A stretch of DNA of 64,000 nt, from contig NC_081408.1 in NCBI RefSeq assembly GCF_030272615.1, forward strand, positions 770,563,336 through 770,627,335. The letters run 5' to 3'. This document shows, piece by piece, positions 23,757 through 35,686 of this stretch. Positions within the stretch are counted from its first letter, which is position 1, and every line of letters begins with the position of its first letter. The notes below the pieces were generated by a model. That model ran no database searches. It was not told the origin of the DNA and saw only the letters and a program-made list of their open reading frames with translations. The DNA is from Cryptomeria japonica. Its lineage: Eukaryota > Streptophyta > Pinopsida > Cupressales > Cupressaceae. A program made the translations under genes and the position numbers.

Positions 23757-23770
23757 AAAGAGGGGCAAAA
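23757..23770 (+). other. Polypurine tract of the Tat element
   Basis: AAAGAGGGGCAAAA abuts the 3' LTR start at 23771, the expected site for priming plus-strand DNA synthesis. Confidence 0.8.
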
Positions 23771-24551
23771 TGTAGACACCCAAAAATGTCCAGTCTAATT
23801 AAATAAATATTCTTATTTATTTAATTACTTTAGCCTAAATTCTTCTATTAATTAAATAAATCTTTATTTATTTAATTAATTCATTTATCCTCTTCTAGCC
23901 TTCTTTCTCATTTAAATAAATACATTTATTTATTTAAAATTATCCTTTTCCTAAATTAAATAAATATCTTATTATTTACTTATCCCACTTCTTCTATTAA
24001 TTAAATAAATTTTTATTTATTTAATTAATTCATTAACCTTTTCTACCCATGACACATGCCATTCATCTCTTAATTCCTACACTACCTACCCTTTCATTAT
24101 TTTATTATTTCTTTTACCTACCCTCTAATCATAGCCGACCTCCTTTTACACCTCTCAATCTTATCCCTCCATTTCATATAGTGTCTTCTATATAAGAAGA
24201 TGCTTCCTTCATTATCAAACCCTAATCAATCATTCTAACCACTTGATCAATTGACTACTTGGCATATGCGATCCTACTTGCAACCACATTTTGTTCTTTG
24301 TTGAGCTCTTGTGCACATAAAATCTGAGAGCAAATATATCAAGCAAGATCAATGGAGATAGGAAGAATGGAGATCCAAACCTTATTGGACATGTGATGGT
24401 ATAATCTTTGTGATTTCATTTGATTTGCATTGTCTTAGGTAATCTTCATATGTTATGGTGGATCATTGTTGTTGTTAGGCTAGGATTTTGTGGTTGAATT
24501 CATTTAGCCTTTCAATATCATTATTATTGTTATCTATTTTCACCATATACA
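23771..24551 (+). repeat. Tat element 3' LTR
   Basis: 781 bp, the same length as the 5' LTR, with scattered substitutions and small compensating indels (for instance a damaged fourth palindrome near 23970). It has TATATAAG at 24189-24196 and ends CACCATATACA followed by the ACTGC target duplication (24552-24556). Confidence 0.93.
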
Positions 24552-24556
24552 ACTGC

Positions 24557-24658
24557 ATATCCTGCATGTTATGCACTTCACATGTCTTATGCACAACTGC
24601 AACCTACATCTCTGCAACCTCTAGACATTCCTTGACATCAATGACAACAATGCCAACA
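24557..24658 (-). repeat. Copia-A 3' LTR, first 102 bp
   Basis: On the minus strand it starts TGTTGGCATTGTTGTCATTG at 24658, directly after the polypurine tract (plus-strand ATCTCCCCCTTTGG at 24659-24672). It is the U3 start of element A, separated from the rest of the LTR by the Tat insertion. Confidence 0.75.
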
Positions 24659-25091
24659 ATCTCTCCCTTTGGCATTGATGTCAACACACTTGCAGACCAT
24701 TATACAGACCATTTGTCCCCCTTTGACAAAATGACAAAGGATGAAATGAATAACTATCAACCGCACACTCACAGACCATTACACAGACCATTTTTCCATA
24801 GACCATTTCTCCCCATTTGATTTTCTATAGAAATGAAAAAAACTTCCAATTTCAGTCATGACGGATCAATACTACATTAGAAATTTCCTTTACAACTTCT
24901 TGAAATATGTCCTTTCTTCATGTTGGTCTACCTCTGTTCCCTATAGCTAGATGAACAATTATTACAATATAAAAGCAGTGTCAATACTACTTATAAAATT
25001 CAAAACTCCCCCTGAGACTATGCAAAAGGTTCAAAGGCAAAAAAGGGTAAAATAGTATGATCCCCTTGAACCACAGACTACACAAAAACTC
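24659..25091 (-). other. Copia-A 3' untranslated region with polypurine tract
   Basis: Element A sequence between the end of pol and the 3' LTR. On the minus strand a purine tract (AAAGGGGGAGAT) immediately precedes the LTR. Several CAGACCATT phrases recur near 24690-24805. No coding sequence is seen. Confidence 0.65.
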
Positions 25092-25616
25092 TTAAGTGTT
25101 GAAGGTGGGTGAAAGAAAACCCAATTTTTGTCTCAAATATTCAAAGTTGTCCTTAGGCAATGGTTTAGTGAAAATATAAACAAATTTTTCACTAGTGCAC
25201 ACATATTCAACTTTTATCTCTTTCTTTGCAACCTTTTCCCTAAGAAAATGATATTTGATTGCAATGTGCTTTGTCCTAGAATGCATGACAGGGTTCTTTG
25301 ATATATTGATTGCACTTGAGTTGTCACACATGATGGAAATAGGATCTGAAAAGTCTACCTGAATGTCCTTCAATGTTTGTATCATCCACAAAACATGAGA
25401 ATAACATGTGGCAGCTACAATATACTCAGCTTCAGCAGTTGATAGTGAAATAGAATCTTGTTTCTTGCTATGCCATGACACTAGCCTATCTCCAAGAAAG
25501 AAATCTCCACCACAAGTTCTCTTCCCGTCATCTACAAATCCTGCCCAATCAACATCAGTAAAGGCTTGCAAAGTGAAATCTCCTTTCTTTGGATACCATA
25601 AGCCATAAGTGAGTGT
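25092..25616 (-). pseudogene. Copia-A RNase H, C-terminal end of pol
   Basis: It reads DVDWAGFVDDGKRTCGGDFF, then KKQDSISLSTAEAEYIVA, MCDNSSAINISKNPVMHSR and FTKPLPKDNFEYLRQKLG, the usual end of Ty1/copia polyproteins. The catalytic D-E-D pattern is visible (DVDWAG, STAEAEY, CDNSSA). The upstream part of the same protein is at 46254 onward; element B is inserted in between, with AGTGT duplicated at 25612-25616 and 46249-46253. Confidence 0.9.
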
Positions 25617-26790
25617 TGTTGGCTTGATGATGATGTTTTGATGTAAAGAGTTGATTGGTGACTTGTTTTATGTTGTCATTGATGGAAACTATGCTTTTAT
25701 AGTCACATATGTCTTGTAATCCAACTGGTAAAGCTTAAACCGGTAGAGAAGACAGTTTAACAGTGAACCGACAAGTAGGTCCTCAATCGGTTAATTGAAA
25801 CAGAGTTGCATTCAAGAAATTGGTATAGGTGATTGATGAAGAGTTGGATGATGCAGTTTTGCAGGAATGATGGAAACAAGTATTTGGTGTTATATTTATA
25901 ACTGCATTAACAGATTCAACGAGATGATCAAGATTTGATGTACATAGCAGGCTATTTGGAAGAACACTTAACCAATAGTGATAAAGTCACTAAGATTGGT
26001 AAACTGGTACAGTTTTGTTTTATTTTTGGTTTGTTATGTCAGTGGCCGACATAAGTTCGACATGTGATGTAAGTTTGTCTAGATTCATTGAACCTAGGAT
26101 ATTGTTCCAAGGTTATGAGTCGACTAAGTTGACAGTCTATAAAAAGTGTGATGAGTTATGAGAAGAGGTATGAGATCGAAGGTGAATATTGAGATTCTAA
26201 TTGTGCGGTGATTAGTGAAGCTATGTATTGATGTGTTGTTGATGTTTTGGAGGAATTAAAGTGGATCTTATTAGATGCATAAGTGTTATATGAAGATCAT
26301 TGAACTATTGTTATCCTAATAGTTACAACAACAAAATCCCTGAACTGGGTAGGCCTTGACATACCTTAATCTGTCAATCTCCTAACAGGGTAGCTCAACA
26401 TCTGAGTTTAAATCCTCTTGCGAGGTTTATCCTAACAGGGCAAAGCTCCTAATAGGGCTCATCATAGCAAATCCCTTTAGCGGTGACTCCTAACAGGGTC
26501 TACTCCTAAATGGGCATATTTGTAAGATCTTAACCGGTCAGAGGTTTCTATTCTACAAATAGTGAATCTTGTGGGTACTAACTCCCACTATGGTTTTTCC
26601 CTTTTGGGTTTCCACGTATAAATAATTGTGTTATGGTTGGCATGTTTTATGTAGTGTTTGCTTATGTGATTATTTTCCTTGCATGCCTATTGATTTTAAA
26701 GTTGTTAAGAGGTGTAATCAGATTCTTAAGGTTTTTGCTTGCACTGATTGACCCCCCCCCCCCCCCTCTCAATGCCTTATAAGTTTATCA
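25617..26790 (+). repeat. Element B 5' LTR
   Basis: 1174 bp, starting TGTTGGCTTGATGATG and ending AAGTTTATCA. It contains repeated CCTAACAGGG units (about 26385-26515), the GGTTTTTCCC/TTGGGTTT block (26593-26613) and a long C tract (about 26753-26766) near its 3' end, features also found in the LTRs of elements A and D. Confidence 0.88.
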
Positions 26791-26852
26791 ATTTGTATTA
26801 GAGCCAAACTTCCTTGAGGCTTAACCGCTTGGGAAGGATCCCTAAGGTAGAC

Positions 26853-28090
26853 ATGGTAGAAGGAATAAACTATAGAGAGATGTCTAATAAACTTGTAGAA
26901 ACTGAGGAAGCCCTAGAAACATTGAAAGGCAAGTATAAAGCTTCTCTTGCTAAGAGAAGAGAGGTAACTTAACAATTGTTGGAGGTTTTTGAAAGCAGTT
27001 CTTTTGATGAAGTAAACATAGATGCATTAGTTCATGAAGTGGAGAAACTAAATGATGAGAAGGCTAACTTGAGGAGAGAGATAGAAGCCCTAACCATCAT
27101 AATGAGTCAAGAACTTGAAGCAAGGAGGTCAATAGAAGACAAGCTCAAAGAGAAAGAACATGAGATATTTAAGCTGAATTAGGAAGTTGGTAACCTGTAT
27201 GCTCATTGGCATGAGGAAAAAGAAGAAAAAGAAGAAATAAAGGTAGAACTAGATAGACAATTTCTATTAAAGAGACTCTTATGAAAAGGAATGAAGATCT
27301 TACAAAGGAGCTTGCTGATGCTAATGAAAAGCTTGATAATTTTAACAAAAGTTCCATCATGCTTGATGAATAGATTCAATCACAAAGGATGAAAGGTGTC
27401 ACACCTGGATTGGGTTATACTATATTTGAGACAGGTGAGTCTTCTGGTACAAAGGTCAACATGGAAGAAGGTAAATTTGCACCTAAAATTTAGAAATCCA
27501 CTAGTAAGAAACCTTGTAAACTTGTTTGTTTCAATTATCATAAACCAAGACATACTGCTAATGTTTGTAAAAGCAGATCTAATGTTACTAATGGTTATAG
27601 ACCTAATACATATCAAGGTTATAAGCCTAGAACTTTTGATGGATATTGTTACACTTGCAACATGCATGGGCATAAAGCTGTTGAGTGCAGGTATGGAGCA
27701 AATAATCCAACACCTCACATGAGTCAGATGTCTGTTGGTGGTTGGCAAAGAACCTTTAATGATCGAAGAAATTCTAATTAGCAGAGACCCTACGTTAATT
27801 GATCTATCCCCTATGAGATGGAAAACAAGATGAATGTGGTTTGCACAATCTATCATAACTACGGTCATGTAGCGATGAACTGCAGAAGAAGGATTGGTAG
27901 AGGCAATTCTAGACCTTGGAGAGAATCTGGTATGGCTTGTTATCATTGTCATCAACCAGGACATATTGCAAATTTTTGTAGAGAAAAGGTGAATCAACCG
28001 GTAAACCAATTTGATGACCGAAAAGGGAAGATGAAAATTGATGTGCAAGAGGCCAGAGCTGAAATGAACAAAATCTGGAAAAAAGAATGA
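26853..28090 (+). pseudogene. Element B gag-like gene (coiled coil plus zinc knuckles)
   Basis: The frame opens with MVEGINYREMSNKLVETEE and a heptad-rich coiled coil (VEKLNDEKANLRREIEALT), with stops at 26970 and 27180. After a frame change before 27500 come Cys/His knuckles: CFNYHKPRHTANVC (one Cys lost to Tyr), CYTCNMHGHKAVEC, CTIYHNYGHVAMNC and CYHCHQPGHIANFC. Such knuckles bind nucleic acid in gag proteins. The coding sequence ends near 28088. I call it gag-like from the knuckles and position, not from a capsid-core match. Confidence 0.7.
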
Positions 28091-28454
28091 TGATGGGAAA
28101 CCATCTGAAGATCCTAATTCTTCACCTAGTGGGGAGAACCCTTCACCTACAAACTAAGTTGTTAAAAAGCTTAGGGGGAGCTTAATGTTAGATCCATTTC
28201 AGAACCCCCTGAAGGACCATGAGGTAAGTTAAATTTTCATACTTTGATGCATTATGATATTGAGAAGTGATTTTATGATCAAACCAGTAGGTTTGATGTG
28301 TTATGAGAACTGCTAGTATGTTTAAAGATGTTTTAGGGTTTTACTGGTAATAACATTTAATGTGGTAGATAATGGGCAAATAAAAAGAACCTCGTGAATG
28401 TAATTTGTCACTTTGGATTCTTGTGAGCACTTGGAAAGTGAGAATAGCAGAGAA
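28091..28454 (+). other. Element B spacer between gag-like gene and ORF2
   Basis: It holds a purine tract (AAAAAGCTTAGGGGGAGC, about 28156-28175), which may be an internal polypurine tract, and otherwise non-coding A+T-rich sequence. Confidence 0.5.
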
Positions 28455-31400
28455 ATGTTTTTTTTTGCAACATCTAACCAGATTGACAAAGATTTGAGGA
28501 GATTTGAAGTGATCCATGATCGGTAATCAATGAGAGAACATTGTCGATGTCGAAACCCTAGTTGTGAAAGCAGTAAAAGGTATTTATCCAACAAATCCTA
28601 TTTTTTGTATCTGAAGTCAGAATCTTTGAGAATTGATACCCCGCATCTAGTAGATGTTACAGACAAACCTCATCTTGAATTTAAAAGGCACCCATTTAAG
28701 TCAGTTGAAACTGATCCCGTCAGAGCCCTATCTGGAGTTCCCTATGGAGTGTTACATGTAGAAGATGTTAGATCTTTTTATCATTGAAAATTGGATGATC
28801 TTGGTATGTTTACAATCTTGGACCAATATAAATTTGTGTGATAAGAACAGAGTGGTGAAGGAACAATTTAAGAAGGTTACTGGGAAAGGTTTTCACCATG
28901 AACTAAATTCCATTGATGATTTTGATGGTGAACATGTTAGATATGTTCTTAGCAGGATTCACGACCAATTTATGTGGCTCAACAGACCACATAAGATTAC
29001 AAAAGAAGCTATTCATGTAGTCATCAGACTTTGTGCCACCGGTGAGGTTCCAGTATTGAGATTCGTTCCTAAGAATGATGTTGAAAGGCTGACTAATTCA
29101 AGATGGGATGGAAGAGAAATGACAGTAAATAATATTAATGATCCAACAATTAAATATGATTCAATTGTTATTGGTTACCAGATATATCATTCTAGCAGGA
29201 TGAACAACATCCCTGCTACAACCATTCATACAACATACTGGATGATAAAGGAAGATGTTGATTATGATTTGTTTGAGGCATTGCAAAGTCAACTGATGTT
29301 GAACCTTGAGACATCAAGAAGGATACGAGATTGAAGTTTAAATTTGGATAGTTGATCATTGGTTTATTTTTCTACTTTCAGAACTATTTTCCCAGTATCA
29401 ATGATGTTCGATGGTCGAAGGACACACCGACACTATTACAGATGAAGAACAACATTAGAATGTTGGGTAATGGTTTTAATAAGATTGCATGGGGATATTT
29501 TAAATATTTTCAGAATAAGATGAATGCAAGAGAAAGGTTACTGAAGAGTATTGTCCAGAGATATGTGGATACAATTTGTTTCATGGTTGATATAGATACA
29601 TGTATGATGGAGGTAGTTGATCCCAGACAACTTGGGTGATGCCTATGGGTTATGAATTCGAGGTAGATCTTTTGGTGGCATATGCAGATCACTTGTTAAC
29701 TCAACTAGTAGATACAACTGTAGAAAGATTTGGCACATACAAGGAGAAATCTCTATAGGTGCACTCCAAATTAAATAAATTGATAATTGCTAAGAAAGTG
29801 AGAAAGGAAGTGGAGGCATTTGCTGAACAACAAGGTTTTACAAAGGAAGCCATTGCAGAAGCAAGAGCAAGACATGCAACACAATAGGAAGGTGCATCAA
29901 GTGCCCCAACCGGTACCTCCACTGGTATGAAAACAAGAAGTGAAGATGCAAAGATTAAGAAAGAGAAACCTACTGAAGCAAAGAAGGAAAAGCCTTCCAA
30001 GATACAATTCAAAATAAAAGGCAAAATCGTTGAGCCCCCTGCACCTAAAGCATCGGTAACTACAAGGAAAAGGAAAAAGGAACAAGCAAAGAAACTGGTA
30101 GTTGCCGATGAAGAAGAAACAAAATCAGAAGGTGAGAATAAATCCTTAAGAGCTAGTGGTAAGAGATCAAAGGATGTTGGAACTTCCACTGTCAAGACTG
30201 TAAATAAACTGGTAAAAAAACTTACATCTTTTGAAAGTTAATAATCCATGTTAAGGAGTATGGTTTATTAACTATTGTGAAGAAAATTTATGATAGTTTT
30301 GGTAAGGATGAACACAGACAGATAGAGGATGCAATTGGTTTCATGATGAATAAATACATCAAATCCCTAATTGAATTGCAAGGGATAATTTCAAATTATT
30401 TATATAATAATCTATTGATGCAAGATGATAGGTTACTATGAAACAAGATAGAGAATGTATTAAATTCATTCTTAAAAATATGCAACCTGAAGCTACAAGA
30501 GAGGAGATAGATGAAATTCTTGCAAAGGTAAAATCATCTTTCAGATCTAAGAAAAGGTTGACAAGAATGTTAATTGGTGAGACCCAATCAGTTCATATGG
30601 AAACTGAGTTGATATTGAAGAAATTACTGGGTTTGATTCCTGATGAGGAAGAGCAACCAGAGAAGTTTGAGATAGAAGATATTCTAGACAATGTTGATAT
30701 CAGTGACTTTCAACTTGATGAGATTGCTATGGGAGACCAACCGGTAGATAATCAACCAGTCAATACACAGATAGAGACAATTGTCATTACTGATGATGAC
30801 ATTGGTACTAATAATGTTGATGCAACTAATAGTGTAAATGTGCAGATTGATGATGTGCAAATGTCTGAACAACATCAGGGACATGAAGAGAAGAAAATTG
30901 AAGAAGATAAGAGCTCTGAAGAGCCATTGGTACATACATAGACTGTTTTGCAACCGGTAAATAATAGTGAAAATAATAAGGAAGAAGAAAAGGCAGAAGA
31001 AATGATAGAGGATAGACCTAAAGAGAAGAAAGAGGAAGAAGAGAAGGAAACTGAGAAATCTAAACCTAAACTGACACCTCTATCCTTCTAAAGAGAAAAT
31101 AGATGATGATGAGGACGATGATGCATTAAGAATACAAGGACCCATTAATATGGATATGCTGAGTTATATAGAATTAATGGAGATTGCCACTGCAATTCAA
31201 TATAGAGCAAAGAAGAAGAGAATGAAGGAACAACGGAAAGAAGCTGAGACAATCAAACATGCAGTTGAAATTTTGTCAAGCTTACTACTAGAAACTGATA
31301 CAAACAATTTTTCTACACTGATTGATAAGCTAGGTCAATTGGTTAATGATGTTGGTGAACAAATAAAAACATTTGAGGATGCAACATATTTTTGTGTAGA

Positions 31401-31953
31401 AAAGGAGTATAAGAAGAAAAGGACAGAGCAATTAATGAAATATATTGATCAAGCTAAAGTTTCTTTGACTGTTAATAAGGACTACTTGATGGAAGCATTG
31501 GAGACTGGCAGTAAGATCCTTTCTACTATGGCAAAATTTTCTTTATTTTGTGATGATTTGGTAAAGAAGAAACATGACACAGAAAAAGAACTTGAAGTTC
31601 TAAGTGATTCATTTAAGCCCTTCAATGATTCTGCAATATACTATGGACAGTCGGTTGTTGAACTTCAACATAAGTTGAAATCTTATGAAACTGAACAGGT
31701 AAAGAGAACAACATCCTTGTAGGAACTACAAACACAGTTGATATCAAAAGTTGAAATCTTGTAGAGAAGGTATAAAGAGTTAGAAGCTATCCTTGCTACC
31801 CCGAAGATGAGTACTATAGATGCCATGGAGGGGCTTGATGGGAAGAGCAGGACACATGTGGAGAAAACCGACACTATTTTGGAGACCTGGCATAATGATA
31901 TGAAGCAATTGAAATCTCATTTTAGTGATGCTTTTTCTAAAATTTCATTGTAA
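28455..31953 (+). pseudogene. Element B ORF2: long frame of unknown function
   Basis: About 1160 codons can be followed through three frames. The N-terminal part starts at ATG 28455, with stops at 28524 and 28785. The central part (about 28840-29700) has GFHHELNSIDDFDGEHVRYV, HDQFMWLNRPHKITKEAI, IVIGYQIYHSSRMNN, LIIGLFFYFQNYFPSI and ICFMVDIDTCMMEVVDPR. A Lys/Glu-rich linker follows (29930-30240), then a helical segment (30300-30640), an acidic stretch (30650-31110), and a coiled coil to the stop at 31951 (31150-31953). Shifts lie near 28838, 29330, 29640 and 30430. I recognise no enzyme motif. The central block has the feel of plant transposon-associated proteins, but I cannot name a family. 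Confidence 0.6.
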
Positions 31954-32258
31954 AAACATTTTGAACTCTTATATCTATATATGCTATGCAATTTTGGTGC
32001 AATTTTGATGTAATTGTATTTATCTTTTATGTATTTACTTTCCTTTGTCATTGTTGTCAAAGGGGGAGTAAATGTTGAAAAGAGAGTCAAAATTTTGTTG
32101 TAATTGGGAGTAGCAGTATGAGTCTTGTAATGGTTTAAATTTTTGTAAGAGCATGTAATTGCTAACAGGGAGTATGTTCATGAATAGAGTCAATTTTTGT
32201 ATTGCACACTTAGACAAAATTTTTCCTAAGTGTTGCCATCAATGCCAAAGGGGGATAT
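31954..32258 (+). other. Element B 3' untranslated region and polypurine tract
   Basis: Non-coding T-rich sequence with two purine tracts, one at about 32056 (AAAGGGGGAGT) and one directly before the LTR (CCAAAGGGGGATAT, ending 32258). Confidence 0.65.
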
Positions 32259-32723
32259 TGTTGACTTGATGATGATGTTTTGATGTAAAGAGTTGATTGG
32301 TGGCTTGTTTTATATTGTCATTGATGGCAACTTTTCTTTTATAGTCACATGTGTCTTGTAAGCCAACCAATAAATCTTGAACTGGTAGAGAAGACCATTT
32401 AATAGTGAACTGGCAAGTAGGTCCTCGACCAGTTAACTGGAATAGAGTTGCATTCAAGCAATCGGTATAGGCGATTGATGAAGAGTTGGATGATGCAATT
32501 TTATAGGAGTGATGGAGACATGTATTTGGTGTTATATTCATAACCGCATTAGTAGATTCAACAAGATGATCAAGATTTGATGTACAAAGCAAGCTATTTG
32601 GAAGAACACTTAATCGATAGTGATAAAGTCACTAAGATCAGTAAACCGGTACATTTTTGTTTTATTTTTGGTTTGTTATGTCGGTGGCCGACATAAGTTT
32701 GGCATGTAATGTAAGTTTTTCTA
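32259..32723 (+). repeat. Element B 3' LTR, first part
   Basis: It matches the first 470 bp or so of the LTR at 25617 and stops at the insertion point of element C. The host flank reads GTAAGTTT(G/T)TCTA in both LTR copies. Confidence 0.85.
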
Positions 32724-33193
32724 TGTGAGATTTTGCCAAGATCAAGAGATCAATGAAAAGTACAATAGAGAGACAAAATAGATGATAGGAATAAACTATA
32801 TTCTATCAAGATGAAAATACTAATAAACTGGATCATCGATCAATCAATCAATTACATAAAATGAATATGAGCCTGCTTATATAGTCAAGGCTATATGGAT
32901 ATGTGAGCACACAAACATGAAATGCGGCTCAATGAGAAACAAGGGTAGGTAGGAAATAGGTGTGGTAGATAGGAGAAACAATATAATATTCCACATGAGG
33001 TGGATCACCCACCGAAGGTGGAATGTAACAACAAGATCACACCATAAAAGGTGGAAATTGTCCTACACACACTATCCCAATGTGGAACAAACACCCAAGT
33101 GTCTCATACCCAAACTACTATGAAATGCATGTACCTAAGTAAACTTAAGTAAGGTATAATAATATCCAACATGAATAATTAATTACACCAACA
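32724..33193 (-). repeat. Element C 3' LTR
   Basis: 470 bp and nearly the same as 45069-45548. Both contain AGGTGGATCACCCACCGAAGG, a self-complementary stretch near 32998-33020. Confidence 0.88.
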
Positions 33194-33833
33194 CCCCCCC
33201 TTAAGTGCAACTTAGGGGAATGCACTTAAGTATGCAATGCAAGATGGGTCCCAGCTACAAGGCCATGTTAGGTACCCATGTACAAATGAAAATGCACACA
33301 AACCAATGCAATGAATTCTCTTATAAAGCAGGGAAATAGAGAAAAACCCAATGAGAAAAAACCCTCCCCCAAAAAGAGAGATGAAAATTATATACAAATA
33401 AAATCTCATAGAAGTATGTGAGGAACAAAACCCCATGTGAGGAGAAAGTCCCCCCCATATGAGAGAAGAAGAGAAGCTAGGTAGCCCCCCCTCAATGTAG
33501 AATATGCACCAATGATAGAAGCTCAATGTTGAATGAAGAAACTGCTCCATGAACATTGAACAACGTTCCTCCCCTTAGGAAGAAACAAAACCAAAGGTGT
33601 ATCCATGAAGTCTCCCCAATTATGAAGGGAAGATGTACGAAAAAGCTCATGATGAATGGAATCTCTGAAAACTGCTCAAGTGTCCCCATGTCGATGCTGA
33701 AAGGTACCCCCTCCAAAGGTGGTAAGCTGCTCCACACTGCTAAAAAAGGCACTCCAAGATCTAGTGGAGAAGAATGTAGAACAATATCCAAAGACTCAAA
33801 TGTCTCCTCAAAGAATAAAGAGACCTCCTCAAA
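33194..33833 (-). other. Element C internal region lacking pol
   Basis: This occupies the place where integrase and RT should be. Short frames on both strands are present, rich in Ser/Lys (plus) or Phe/Ser (minus), with repeated CCCCCCTC-type runs. No domain is recognised. It ends at the polypurine tract beside the LTR. Confidence 0.5.
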
Positions 33834-34690
33834 CTATTGTACAAAAGTATCCACAATCATGTCAACCTCTAAAGAATGTTCATGTAGAGAGTGCACAAGA
33901 GGGTTAGAGTGTTCCCTCGCAACAATCAAAGAAGGATCATCTTCATCAAAGAGAAGATGAATGTCATCAATGATGTCTCCCAAATCTACAATGTAGGACT
34001 CTATAAATAAACCTGCAATGTCTGTCAAGTAGATATCCCAATGAACTAAAGATGGAAGACAAGAAATATCCTGTTGCACTGAATCACAAGAAGACAAAAT
34101 TGTCGCACTAGCTGCATCATTAGGTGCAATAGGTGATGTGATATCAAGAAGAGGAGATGAAATGCAAGGCTCAAGAACGGGGTCACATGTGAAAACACCC
34201 AAGTTCAAGTACCCAAATTTCTCCTCAAAATCTAAATCAACGTAGGAAGAATCAACCTCATCAATAGGACCAAAATGTGAAAAAGAGTACAACTGAGATG
34301 CATGATCAACCACCCCAGTCACAATGATAGCTCTAGTCTCGAAGTCTCTACTGATAACTAAATCAGGTGGGAAATCTACAGTTTTCCTACTTGCCCCATG
34401 TGTGATTTGATAGATGGAAAGAAGATTGTTTGTCAAGTGGGGTACACACAAAACATCATTGAAGGAGTTATCCCCAATGGAAATAAATCATTTCCCAATC
34501 ACATCCATGTATGTATGATTGCTCATAAAAATCCATGGCATGTGGCAAGACTCAAATGAAGAGAACATAGACTGTGAAGATTCCATATGATGAGAAGCCA
34601 TTAAATCTAGAAGCCATCTCCCCGAATCATGACTCATCTAGAAGCCATCTCCCCGAATCATGACTCGTAGTAGCAAAAAGAACTTGTCCC
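33834..34690 (-). pseudogene. Element C protease and pre-integrase remnant
   Basis: On the minus strand the protease active-site region reads WLLDLMASHHM where D-S-G-A-S-H-H-M is expected, so the catalytic triad is altered. After a stop near 34487 the frame continues with VLCVPHLTNNLLSIYQIT and GVVDHASQLYSFSHF, the join to the GAG-pre-integrase domain. It then enters an acidic tail of about 130 residues with no family match, ending near 33834. A 30-bp tandem duplication lies at about 34609-34668 in the protease region. Confidence 0.75.
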
Positions 34691-34700
34691 TTTCCTTTAT

Positions 34701-35632
34701 CTATCCCAAAAGAGTGATCCTTTCCTTGGAAGAAGAAGACAATGTAGACATTCTAGAAGGTAGGTTGATTTTTTTCTTCTCAAGAAGATGCTTCAACTCA
34801 TCAATATCCTTCTTGTAACAATGGTGTTCATCATGTCCCGACTTCTGGCAATATGCACAAAAAAGATTGTACTTATATGATTTCCTCTTAGGTGAGGAAG
34901 TAGAATCACCTTGTTGTGGAGAGGAGGATTGTGCTCCATCTTGTTGTGGTTTTGACTTAGGTTTCTTCTGATTCTTGCCTTTTCCTTGATTGCTTTGATT
35001 CCCCTTATTAGCCACCAAAGCTTGTGACTTTGAAGATTTGAGAATCCCCATCTTGGTCAACTTAGATTGAACATCTCTGTGAATGAATCAAAATAGGGAG
35101 AAGTGTATGAGGAACCTTGAGCTAACCTATGGGTGTGAAAGTTGGATACAAAGGCTACATACTCTAATGGAAGCTTGTCCAACAAGTTATAAACCAATTG
35201 AACATCCTTTTTGTCAATGCCACAATCCTTTAGCTTTTCTCTTAGCTGAATTGTTTTTGTGACATAATCTTGGATTGTATCAAAATCCTTGGGATCCAAT
35301 GTTGTGAGTTCACTATCAAGCTTGTAGCCCTTAATCTCATCAACTTGACCATACAACTTCACATAAATATCCCAAGCCTCTTTAATTGTAGTACACTTAT
35401 CAATGTGAAAAATGAGGTCATCTGATACATACTTTCTAAGAGTTCCAAGTGCCATAGCATTCTTAGCGATCCATTCAATTTGAGCATTAGGATCAACCTT
35501 AGGATCAGGTGGTGTTGTTATAGTTCCATTTACATAATGAATGAGTCCTTTTTCCATTAGTTTACTCCATACTTTAATCTTCCATGATGCATAATTATAA
35601 GGAGTTAAAAGTGAAAATTTAGGAGAACCCAT
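34701..35632 (-). pseudogene. gag: Element C gag (UBN2 type) with zinc knuckle
   Basis: The likely start is the Met at 35632 (MGSPKFSLLTPYNYASWK). The UBN2-type gag core follows with NAMALGTLRKYVSDDLIFHI, EAWDIYVKLYG and LREKLKDCGIDKKDVQLVYN. A frameshift near 35060 separates this from the C-terminal part, which is Gln/Ser/Lys-rich and carries one CX2CX4HX4C knuckle, CAYCQKSGHDEHHC (about 34815-34860). Copia gag proteins form the particle. This is the only substantially preserved gene of element C. Confidence 0.85.
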
Positions 35633-35686
35633 AGCACCAAAATGAAAAAAACACAAGATAGAGAGAGGCACAATGACACAAGACAA

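Larger units (their letters stand above)
3685..24551 (+). mobile_element. Tat-lineage Ty3/gypsy LTR retrotransposon, 20.9 kb, with antisense PMD gene
   Basis: It has two 781-bp LTRs (3685-4465 and 23771-24551), a perfect ACTGC target duplication and a polypurine tract AAAGAGGGGCAAAA ending at 23770. The plus-strand order is gag, protease, G-patch-like domain, reverse transcriptase, RNase H, second (archaeal-type) RNase H and integrase (6746-14250). The second RNase H and the very long 3' region are hallmarks of the Tat/Ogre lineage. About 9.5 kb separates integrase from the 3' LTR and contains an antisense gene with a plant mobile domain. Every coding block carries stops or frameshifts, so this copy is not autonomous, although the two LTRs look alike at roughly 97-98% by eye, implying fairly recent insertion. 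Confidence 0.93.

Noticed and set aside
27380-28048. 222-codon minus-strand frame opposite the element B zinc knuckles
   Set aside because: The plus strand has four Cys/His knuckles in one frame. The minus frame is its complement, with no similarity to anything.
33212-33960. Frames of 62-134 codons on both strands in element C
   Set aside because: Low-complexity Ser/Lys or Phe/Leu translations of C- and A-rich sequence where pol was lost. No motif.
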